From Phycisphaerae bacterium (GTDB lineage: Bacteria > Planctomycetota > Phycisphaerae > SM23-33): a stretch of DNA of 7,120 nucleotides. Below the pieces are notes generated by a model that was given only the letters and a program-made list of their open reading frames with translations, was not told the origin of the DNA and searched no databases. The stretch covers positions 1-7,120 of the forward strand of contig DAOVQV010000074.1 of the NCBI GenBank assembly GCA_030628445.1, in the 5' to 3' direction. The position numbers and the translations under genes are program-made. Positions within the stretch are counted from its first letter, which is position 1. Each line of letters begins with the position of its first letter. Below are positions 1 through 4,687 of the stretch, piece after piece.

Positions 1-483
1 ATCATCGGGCAGCTTCCCCTTGGGGTTGGCGCGCTTGTCGGCGTAGGTGGTTTGGCGGGCCGACGGCACACGCACGGCCATGTCGTTGAAGGTGAACCGC
101 CGCGGGTCGCGCGTCCAGTAGAACAGGTGCGTGTGGGAGCGGGCGAACTTGCTCTTGGTGTTCTGCCCGAACGTGTAGTGCCAAACAATCCAGTTCCGCA
201 AATGCAGCCCGAGCTTGCGGCCGATCAGGCGGACCTCCGCGGCGTAATCGTCCCCGATCGCCACCCACAAGCTGCCCGTAGGGTTCAGGGCCCTGTAGCA
301 GGCCGCCATCCATTGTTCCGTCCACCCGTAGTAGTCGTCGTAGGCCTTGCGGTCCTCGTAGAGGTCGTACTTATACCCGATGTTGAACGGCGGGTCGGCG
401 AAGATCAGATCGCACTTGGTGCCCAAAGAGGCCCGCAGAATCTCAATGCAGTCGCCGACAACAATCGTATCCGGCTCGATCAT
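1..483 (-). CDS. Site-specific DNA methyltransferase (N6-adenine/N4-cytosine type), N-terminal part
   Basis: The frame is open from ATG at 483 to the left edge (161 codons), so the C-terminus is missing. It would transfer a methyl group from S-adenosylmethionine to the exocyclic amine of adenine or cytosine in DNA. The N-terminus reads VVGDCIEIL, then FADPPFNIGYKYD at about residues 27-39. DPPF is catalytic motif IV, and its position near the N-terminus indicates the beta order (motif IV first, SAM-binding motif I near the C-terminus), as in Pfam N6_N4_Mtase proteins. Further on are a GSLWVAIGDDY segment and NWIVWHYTFGQNT at about residues 101-113. The expected FxGxGT motif lies outside the window. 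The start has only a weak Shine-Dalgarno match; the frame stays open upstream (a TTG at 519 is possible), but the motif spacing fits ATG 483. It follows the exported-protein gene by 70 bases on the same strand. No restriction endonuclease is visible, so it may be an orphan enzyme. Target sequence unknown. Confidence 0.85.
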   Translation of the reverse strand, partial: MIEPDTIVVGDCIEILRASLGTKCDLIFADPPFNIGYKYDLYEDRKAYDDYYGWTEQWMAACYRALNPTGSLWVAIGDDYAAEVRLIGRKLGLHLRNWIVWHYTFGQNTKSKFARSHTHLFYWTRDPRRFTFNDMAVRVPSARQTTYADKRANPKGKLPDD

Positions 484-553
484 ACAGGGAGTTTTACACG
501 AAACACTCGCCTGGCGCAAGTTACTTTTCGGGGGGTATTGTCGCCGGGGTGGG

Positions 554-1696
554 TTATGAGGCGGGCTCGGCCGGGGCGGTGGTCGGTAAGACCACGCCGG
601 GAAGGAATTCAAACCCGCCCGCCAACTGCTCGGCGAGGGCCTCAGCCGCCTTGACGTCAACCCCGCCACAGGCCAGGATCAGCGTATAGACGGTCCGTTT
701 CCCATCGAGTCCGACCGGGAGGGAGACGATGCGATGCACCTTGACAATCGCCGGTGGCGCCTGGGCGTCTTGGGGGCTCGTCGCCGGTGTGGCGGGTTTT
801 TCGGTAAGGACGAACTGACACCCCACCCCGCCGCCCAACGTCGCCGGCCCTCGATACGCCACCTCCACGGACAGCTTCTCGGACTTGGCCTCTTCCTTAC
901 ACAGCGCGATGCACTTATCGGCGCAAACGTCGGACGTCATCTCGCCCGGGACCCGTGCGACAACTATTTGTGCGGTCGGGCCCTGCACCCCGCCCCCAAG
1001 ATAATCCACCTGTCCCATCGACACACCCACCTCGCTGCGCCGGGCGTACCAGCTTCGCGGCGGACGCATCGAATATCCCAGCTTCTCATCGACGATTGGC
1101 TCGCCCAACTGGCCCACGCCGACGGCGCAGGGACGGCGCACCGGAATCAATGAAATCGACTTGACGACGCCGGAGAGGACCGGAAGCAGCCGCTCGCCGC
1201 ATCGCGACAGCACCTCGACGGTAAGGACGTATGCGATTTGGCGATTCTCTTGCTTCAGCGGGCGAAGGAAATACACCCGTGCCGCGACGGTATTCCGGCC
1301 GCGATAAACGTAACTCATCCGCTCGGCCACCCCGGGAAGGCCCGCCACCTCCATCGAGGTTGTCTTAAGGATCTCCAGGTTGCGGACGGCGAGGTCCCCC
1401 TTCAGCTCGGTTCGTGCCGCCTGGCTGAATTTCTCGGGGGTCTGCTCCGCAGACGCCGCCCAGGCCGAAAGCGTGATGCTGACGACGCCCTGCCCGTCCT
1501 CGGTGAGGACGGCCTCAGCGACGGCGAATTCGTCTCTGACTTGCCGTGCGATGAAACCCGCAGGGATCCTCAGCGCGACACCGGCGTGGGGAAACTGCAG
1601 GGCCGCTTCGGCGCTTCCTTCGGTGAGGCCGGGGCCGACTGCTGCGGCACAAGAAGCTATCGCCAACGCAACCAAACATGCATATCTGCTCGACAT
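554..1696 (-). CDS. Exported protein with two similar halves, possible lipoprotein, function unknown
   Basis: 380 residues. The start is ATG 1696, preceded by AGGAC with a 7-base spacer, a good ribosome binding site. The N-terminus is a signal peptide: residues 7-15 are hydrophobic, ending in IASC with Cys16, which fits a lipobox. Cleavage by signal peptidase I after AEA at about residue 31 is the alternative. The mature protein looks like two copies of one alpha/beta unit, about residues 33-185 and 197-367. Each begins with a short strand before a P-x-x-(W/F) element (IPAGF; PPRSW), has a central run of alternating strands, and ends with a helix before a strand and a short final motif (VVKSISLIPV; LAGGFEFLPG). 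This layout recalls PsbP/DcrB/Mog1-like domains, which is inference by pattern only. The second half holds a C-x3-C-x3-C run (Cys258, 262, 266). The insert at residues 300-316 is Ala/Pro-rich. A possible -10 box TAGAAT lies at 1738-1733, without a good -35. Likely in the cell envelope. Function not recognised. Confidence 0.75.
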   Translation of the reverse strand: MSSRYACLVALAIASCAAAVGPGLTEGSAEAALQFPHAGVALRIPAGFIARQVRDEFAVAEAVLTEDGQGVVSITLSAWAASAEQTPEKFSQAARTELKGDLAVRNLEILKTTSMEVAGLPGVAERMSYVYRGRNTVAARVYFLRPLKQENRQIAYVLTVEVLSRCGERLLPVLSGVVKSISLIPVRRPCAVGVGQLGEPIVDEKLGYSMRPPRSWYARRSEVGVSMGQVDYLGGGVQGPTAQIVVARVPGEMTSDVCADKCIALCKEEAKSEKLSVEVAYRGPATLGGGVGCQFVLTEKPATPATSPQDAQAPPAIVKVHRIVSLPVGLDGKRTVYTLILACGGVDVKAAEALAEQLAGGFEFLPGVVLPTTAPAEPAS

Positions 1697-1740
1697 AGCA
1701 GTTGTCCTAAACTCCGGTCCGATGTAACGGCTATTCTACC

Positions 1741-1755
1741 ATGAATTCATGAATT
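1741..1755. repeat. Overlapping palindromes, possible operator
   Basis: ATGAATTCAT (1741-1750) and AATTCATGAATT (1744-1755) are both perfect palindromes and overlap, because the unit ATGAATT occurs twice in tandem, 8 bases apart. They lie just upstream of the possible -10 box TAGAAT (1738-1733, minus strand) of the exported-protein gene, where a repressor or activator could bind. This is inference: in an AT-rich gap short palindromes also arise by chance. Confidence 0.3.
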
Positions 1756-1770
1756 ATCCGGTAATTGTCC

Positions 1771-1788
1771 GGCGGGTTTGGCGGGTTT
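1771..1788. repeat. Tandem 9-bp duplication at the exchanger stop codon
   Basis: GGCGGGTTT occurs twice head to tail (1771-1779 and 1780-1788). The second copy runs into the TAA stop of the cation exchanger gene (read on the minus strand at 1790-1788). Probably a slippage duplication in the intergenic gap; no function is suggested. Confidence 0.5.
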
Positions 1789-2840
1789 TATCCAGCCCCA
1801 AATCTGAACAGCACGATTCCGATGATGACGAAGGCGACATAGACCACCAGCAGAGGCACGCCTTCCCAGCGCCGGAAGCGATCGGTGTTGATGAGGATGT
1901 AGAACCGAAACAGCACCAGAACCAACATCATCACCGGCACGAAAAGGTAAAACGAAGCAGCGTCCACCTTAAGCGGCCTGGCAGCGGCGGAAGCGCCGAT
2001 AACGAAAAGCACATTCAGCACGTTGGCGCCGACTATGTTTCCGACTGACAGGCCGGTGTGACCTTTGACGATGCAGGCGATCGCGGTCACCAGCTCGGGC
2101 AGCGACGTCCCGAAGGCCACGAGCGTCCCCGCCAGAACCGCCTCCGGGACGCGATACCTCAGGCAAATCTGGCGAGCCGAGCCGATGAGGAATTCCGCTC
2201 CGCCCACCACAAACCCCAGACCGACGAGAAGAACCACGCCCGTGGCGACTACCCGCCAGACGGCCCCGTCGGTTTTGATTTTCGCATCGACGCTCTTGAT
2301 CGCCATCTCGGGGTGCCGGCGCGCCCAGAGGACCGACACCCACATGTAACCGATCAGCAGGACCACAAATACGGCCCCGACGCCCCGCCCGATTACCACG
2401 CCGCCCAAATCGCGCCCCGCCAGGATCCAAAGACCCAGGATCACGCATGCAAGAAGTGTCCCAGAGCCAAGTTGCATCAGGCCGTGGCGATTGAGAACGA
2501 ATCTATCCAGCGGGAGCCGCTTGATGCAGCAGCACAACCCGAAGATCAGGGCGGTGTTGCAGATTATCGAGCCCATCCCGTTTCCAAGCGCCAGGCCCGG
2601 ATCGCCCGCCCAGGCCGCCTTTACCGACACGGCCGCTTCCGGCGCGGTCGTCCCGAGACTGACGATTGTGGCGCCGATTATCACCGGCGAGACCCCCATC
2701 GCCTTGGCGAGCCTGACGGCGGCTGAAACCAACCGGTCGGCCCCGAAAACCAACGCCGCAATGGACGCAACTATTATCAGCCAAAGGATCCAATCCGGCT
2801 GGGCCGCGAAGAAGTCTCGGGATATGATGTCGGCGAGCAC
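1788..2840 (-). CDS. Sodium/calcium exchanger family integral membrane protein (CaCA superfamily, YrbG-like)
   Basis: About 350 residues from GTG 2840, with roughly ten membrane segments in two halves; it would exchange cations (typically Ca2+ for Na+ or H+) across the inner membrane. Both signature alpha-repeats are clear. Repeat 1 has GATIVSLGTTAPE at about 56-68 and GNGMGSIICN at 86-95. Repeat 2 has GTLVAFGTSLPE at 238-249 and GNIVGANVLN at 267-276. The two ion-binding glutamates (Glu68, Glu249) are present. In repeat 1 the Ser and Asn of the S-x3-N pair are kept; in repeat 2 the Ser is Ala (GANVLN). A polar loop of about 25 residues (RRHPEMAIKSVDAKIKTDG) separates the halves. No in-frame ATG lies near the N-terminus. 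The frame is open to a TTG at 2909, but that extension falls in a TTCCAA repeat and lacks a ribosome binding site. GTG 2840 (or TTG 2849) puts the usual short lead before the first membrane helix. It is 91 bases upstream of the exported-protein gene. The ion specificity cannot be read from sequence. Confidence 0.88.
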   Translation of the reverse strand: MLADIISRDFFAAQPDWILWLIIVASIAALVFGADRLVSAAVRLAKAMGVSPVIIGATIVSLGTTAPEAAVSVKAAWAGDPGLALGNGMGSIICNTALIFGLCCCIKRLPLDRFVLNRHGLMQLGSGTLLACVILGLWILAGRDLGGVVIGRGVGAVFVVLLIGYMWVSVLWARRHPEMAIKSVDAKIKTDGAVWRVVATGVVLLVGLGFVVGGAEFLIGSARQICLRYRVPEAVLAGTLVAFGTSLPELVTAIACIVKGHTGLSVGNIVGANVLNVLFVIGASAAARPLKVDAASFYLFVPVMMLVLVLFRFYILINTDRFRRWEGVPLLVVYVAFVIIGIVLFRFGAG

Positions 2841-2871
2841 GGTTGGCAAGACTAGCGGGGCGGGGCGAAGA

Positions 2872-2909
2872 ATCCAATACTCAAGTTCCAATTTCCAAAC
2901 GGGTTCCAA
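2872..2909. repeat. Irregular TTCCAA repeat cluster
   Basis: Four copies of (A/T)TCCAA lie within 38 bases: 2872-2877 (ATCCAA), 2886-2891, 2893-2898 and 2904-2909 (all TTCCAA). The spacing is irregular (14, 7 and 11 bases). The cluster sits between the exchanger and the tRNA promoter. Its composition is unlike the GC-rich coding sequence next to it, which argues that the exchanger starts downstream of it. It may be a dispersed intergenic repeat, but other copies would have to be found in the genome. Confidence 0.45.
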
Positions 2910-2945
2910 CAGCCCAACACCACAACCCCCCCGCGCAAAAAGACC

Positions 2946-2973
2946 TTGACCGTACGGCGGGCCGATTTATCAT
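2946..2973 (+). promoter_or_regulatory. Sigma70-type promoter of tRNA-Gly
   Basis: The -35 box is TTGACC (2946-2951) and the -10 box is TATCAT (2968-2973), with a 16-base spacer. Each box matches the consensus at five of six positions. The start of transcription would be near 2980, leaving a leader of about 11 bases before the tRNA, as is usual for tRNA genes. Confidence 0.7.
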
Positions 2974-2990
2974 GAATCTCAGTATCACCT

Positions 2991-3062
2991 GCGGGCGTAG
3001 CTCAGTGGTAGAGCGCAACGTTGCCAACGTTGATGTCGTGAGTTCAAATCTCATCGCCCGCT
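2991..3062 (+). tRNA. tRNA-Gly (anticodon GCC)
   Basis: The full cloverleaf can be drawn in 72 bases. The acceptor stem GCGGGCG (2991-2997) pairs with CGCCCGC (3055-3061), followed by discriminator T3062. The D arm is GCTC/GAGC around loop AGTGGTA. The anticodon stem is CAACG/CGTTG with loop TTGCCAA, so the anticodon is GCC at 3023-3025, which reads GGC and GGT. The variable loop is five bases. The T arm is GTGAG/CTCAT with loop TTCAAAT, including one G-U pair. The 3' CCA is not encoded (TTG follows), so it must be added by CCA nucleotidyltransferase. It forms a single-gene unit with its own promoter and terminator. tRNA genes are common integration sites, but no duplicated 3' end is visible in this window. 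Confidence 0.97.
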
Positions 3063-3085
3063 TTGAGGTGGCGCCAGCAGGTGCA

Positions 3086-3113
3086 GGTCCGATTCCTTCG
3101 ATCGGGCCTTTTT
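3086..3113 (+). terminator. Rho-independent terminator after tRNA-Gly
   Basis: GGTCCGAT (3086-3093) pairs with ATCGGGCC (3101-3108) in an 8-bp stem containing one G-U pair. The loop is TCCTTCG and five T residues follow (3109-3113). It ends the tRNA transcript about 24 bases after the mature 3' end and separates it from the lipoprotein operon. Confidence 0.85.
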
Positions 3114-3128
3114 GCATCCCGCCCCTGC

Positions 3129-3158
3129 TTGACCGCAGCTTTCGCAGATGTCTATAAT
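3129..3158 (+). promoter_or_regulatory. Sigma70-type promoter of the lipoprotein operon
   Basis: The -35 box is TTGACC (3129-3134) and the -10 box is a perfect TATAAT (3153-3158), with an 18-base spacer. Transcription should begin near 3165. The two in-frame ATG codons at 3148 and 3166 therefore lie upstream of, or right at, the mRNA start and are unlikely to be used. The first usable start is GTG 3187. Confidence 0.7.
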
Positions 3159-3186
3159 TGCGCCCATGCTCAGCAGGGAGACGATT

Positions 3187-3735
3187 GTGGGCGGGCGTCC
3201 TCGCGGCTGCTCATGGCTGCTAGCGGTGCTTGTCGGGCTGTCGGCGGCCGGATGCACAGACAAGGACGGGAAGCTGATAATACCCTCGTGGCTCAAACCC
3301 ACCCACCCCCCTGCCCAGACGGCCGTGCCGGAACCTATCGACCTGCTCCTGCCGCGGACAATACGCATACATCCCTTTACCGGTACGAGGACATTCGACG
3401 AGGCGGGCGGAGTCAAGGGCATCGAGGTTCGCATCGAAGCGCTCGACGTCTACGAAGACTCCGTCAAGGCGTTCGGTGATTTTCGTTTCGAGCTGTATAC
3501 CTATCGGCCCGGAACACCCGACGCCAAGGGCACGCAGATAAACACGTGGGAAGCCTCGTTGATTGATCCGAGAATGAACGGTATCCACTGGGACAAGGTC
3601 CACAGAAACTACCAGTTCCGCCTGAAATGGGACAAGGCGATTCCCGTGGGCCAACGATTTGTCCTGGCGGCCGTGTTCTCCAGCCCCTTTACCCAGCGCC
3701 TGTTCGACCAGCGGGTATTCACGTCCGGCGAATAG
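3187..3735 (+). CDS. Small lipoprotein of unknown function
   Basis: 182 residues from GTG 3187. This start has AGGGAG (3175-3180) six bases upstream and lies about 22 bases after the predicted transcript start. The in-frame ATGs at 3148 and 3166 overlap the promoter and lack a ribosome binding site. From GTG the N-terminus is a classic type II signal peptide: GGRPRGCSW, hydrophobic LLAVLVGLSAA, then Gly-Cys with lipidated Cys23. Export and lipid anchoring by Lgt/LspA are thus expected. A charged, Pro-rich linker follows (about 24-48). After it comes one globular part with alternating hydrophobic residues that suggest a beta-sandwich (GIEVRIEALDVYED; FGDFRFELYTY; NYQFRLKWDKAI; GQRFVLAAVF), ending in RLFDQRVFTSGE. 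I do not recognise the family. The next gene starts 19 bases after the stop, so the two lipoproteins very likely share one mRNA and may work together in the envelope. Confidence 0.8.
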   Translation: MGGRPRGCSWLLAVLVGLSAAGCTDKDGKLIIPSWLKPTHPPAQTAVPEPIDLLLPRTIRIHPFTGTRTFDEAGGVKGIEVRIEALDVYEDSVKAFGDFRFELYTYRPGTPDAKGTQINTWEASLIDPRMNGIHWDKVHRNYQFRLKWDKAIPVGQRFVLAAVFSSPFTQRLFDQRVFTSGE

Positions 3736-3754
3736 GATCGCCAAGGAGAATATC

Positions 3755-4057
3755 ATGCGGCGTGCGTTGTTGACGATGACGATAGCGGTGATGCTCTTGT
3801 CGGGTTCGGCCGGATGCATCCGCGCGGAATTCACCCGACAAACGTACGAGACCATCCTGCTGGGCGAACCTGCGTCGCAAGTGCAGGAGAAACTCGGTAA
3901 GCCCACCGAACAGTCCGGCGAGACATGGACGTACGAAAACGAAATCCCCTACTACAGGGCCCAGATAAAGTTCAAGGAGGGTAACGTCGTCGAGAAGGTC
4001 TGGTTCATCGAGAAGCAAGGCAAGCCCAAACAGCGCGACAAGAGAGAGACGTATTAG
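3755..4057 (+). CDS. Small BamE/SmpA-like lipoprotein
   Basis: 100 residues from ATG 3755, with a strong ribosome binding site AAGGAG (3743-3748) six bases upstream. The frame is open further upstream, but only inside the previous gene. The signal peptide is MRRALLTMTIAVMLL followed by SGSAGC, giving lipidated Cys21. The mature part (FTRQTYETILLGEPASQVQE, then a KLGKPT turn, a WTYENE strand, a basic IKFKEGNVVEKVWF strand pair) has the helix-helix-three-strand order and the F-x(n)-I-x-x-G-x(n)-V-x-x-x-L-G-x-P pattern of the SmpA/OmlA (BamE) fold. Known relatives attach to the outer membrane and take part in beta-barrel protein assembly. Whether this one does is inference, because the fold is also used by other small envelope proteins. 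Second gene of an operon with the lipoprotein 19 bases upstream. The Lys/Arg-rich tail ends at TAG 4055-4057, which is part of an inverted-repeat element; the original C-terminus may have been different. Confidence 0.82.
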   Translation: MRRALLTMTIAVMLLSGSAGCIRAEFTRQTYETILLGEPASQVQEKLGKPTEQSGETWTYENEIPYYRAQIKFKEGNVVEKVWFIEKQGKPKQRDKRETY

Positions 4058-4216
4058 AGCAATTTAGGATTCTCTATTCCGTCCTGGCCGGCTGCGGCTT
4101 CGGCTGACTGACGTCAGGCTGTATCGGCAACCCTCTGGGTTTCGGCGCTTCGCCTTCCTTGTCAGCCTTGTCCTCTCTCGGGAATCAGCGGAACATTAAA
4201 CCTTAAAGTGCTCTAA
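4054..4216. mobile_element. MITE-like inverted-repeat element, 163 bp
   Basis: The ends are imperfect inverted repeats of 28 bp. The left end (4054-4081) starts TTAGAGCAATTTAGG. The right end (4189-4216), read on the other strand, starts TTAGAGCACTTTAAGG. Aligned without gaps, 21 of 28 positions agree, including the outer eight (TTAGAGCA) and the inner TTCCG. TA next to GAGC at both ends would fit a TA target duplication as made by IS630/Tc1-mariner transposases (inference). The interior is GC-rich and holds the palindrome CTGACGTCAG (4108-4117) and a GGCG/CGCC hairpin (4144-4154). It has no transposase, so it would have to be moved in trans. On the minus strand a frame at 4184-4074 is open for 36 codons with a charged, Pro-rich composition, but it has a TGA just before it and no ATG. 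The left end provides the stop codon of the BamE-like gene. Confidence 0.55.
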
Positions 4217-4376
4217 CCGCTCCAGGTCCCCATCGCCGGCGACGCATTAACTGACCGCCCCGCGCGGCCCGGCCGCCCGACCAGCAAGAACTCCGCTTAG
4301 CGTCCCTGTATTCTCCGGGCAGGTTTGGTCTTACGCCCCTCCTTCTCAGGCTCCGTGCGGCGCGACGGGATGCTGA

Positions 4377-4412
4377 GCGCCGAGCAGCGCCCGCCGCGCT
4401 ACCTGCTCGCGC
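4377..4412. repeat. Strong stem-loop
   Basis: CGAGCAG (4381-4387) pairs with CTGCTCG (4403-4409). The stem is extended by three more GC pairs (4377-4379 with 4410-4412) past a bulged C4380. The loop is 15 bases. Ten pairs, mostly GC, in total. There is no T-run, so it is not an intrinsic terminator. Confidence 0.55.
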
Positions 4413-4420
4413 GGCCCCGA

Positions 4421-4466
4421 GCCTGGGTCCCCAACGCGACCAGGCGTCACCAGAACGCGCGCCTGG
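4421..4466. repeat. Two mutually exclusive hairpins sharing one arm
   Basis: GCCTGG (4421-4426) can pair with CCAGGC (4440-4445). The same segment extended to CCAGGCG (4440-4446) can instead pair with CGCCTGG (4460-4466). Each pairing leaves a loop of 13 bases. The shared central arm means that only one can form at a time, the layout seen in RNA switches. It can equally be read as a duplicated arm of a repeat. Confidence 0.5.
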
Positions 4467-4617
4467 GTGTGTCGAATCAGCAGAATCCGGCGGGACTCCG
4501 GGTTGCTATCCCCACTGAGGGCAAAGGAAACGCGAGGCCGTGCCGCCCCCCGATGGTTCATGCGCCAAAGCGGGTATTGTGCTTTGTCGGTATTCAAACG
4601 CCCGATGGGCAGCACAT

Positions 4618-4646
4618 TTGACCTGTTGGGGTCTTGTGGGCATAAT
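4618..4646 (+). promoter_or_regulatory. Sigma70-type promoter of the membrane protein/archease operon
   Basis: The -35 box is TTGACC (4618-4623) and the -10 box is CATAAT (4641-4646), with the ideal 17-base spacer. Transcription would start near 4653, giving a leader of about 35 bases before ATG 4688. No other promoter is evident before the archease gene. Confidence 0.65.
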
Positions 4647-4687
4647 AGACACCCGCGCCGACCCGTCCACTTGTAAGCGAGCAGCCA

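Larger units (their letters stand above)
4217..4617. other. Gene-free, structure-rich intergenic region
   Basis: About 400 bases with no convincing gene on either strand. Open frames exist here (plus strand 4325-4621; minus strand 4795-4346), but they have no ribosome binding site and an Arg/Pro-rich, shadow-like composition. The minus-strand one also runs into the start of the next gene. What is visible is structure: a perfect palindrome TCGCCGGCGA (4233-4242), GCGGCCCGGCCGC (4264-4276), a strong hairpin at 4377-4412 and alternative hairpins at 4421-4466. I tested it by eye against RNase P RNA, tmRNA and SRP RNA and found none of their conserved segments. It may be a long 5' region of older origin, an uncharacterised RNA or a decayed repeat. 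The downstream promoter (4618-4646) lies to its right, so it is not simply the leader of the next gene. Confidence 0.5.

Noticed and set aside
2058..2726. Plus-strand frame of 222 codons
   Set aside because: It is antisense to the cation exchanger, whose alpha-repeat motifs are unmistakable. The product is Arg/Asp/Pro-rich and typical of a GC-rich shadow frame.
2991..3062. tRNA-Gly as an integration site of a genomic island
   Set aside because: No integrase, no duplicated tRNA 3' end and no change in gene style is seen on either side within the window.
3659..3754. Upstream extension of the BamE-like gene
   Set aside because: The extension overlaps the previous lipoprotein gene. ATG 3755 has AAGGAG at ideal spacing and starts a clean lipoprotein signal peptide.
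4217..4617. RNase P RNA, tmRNA or SRP RNA
   Set aside because: Neither strand shows the conserved segments (for example the GAGGAAAGTC core of RNase P, the tRNA-like ends of tmRNA or the GGAAG/AGCAG tip of SRP RNA).
4325..4621. Plus-strand frame of 98 codons in the large gap
   Set aside because: No ribosome binding site and no recognisable domain. The composition is low-complexity Arg/Pro and the frame coincides with strong hairpins.
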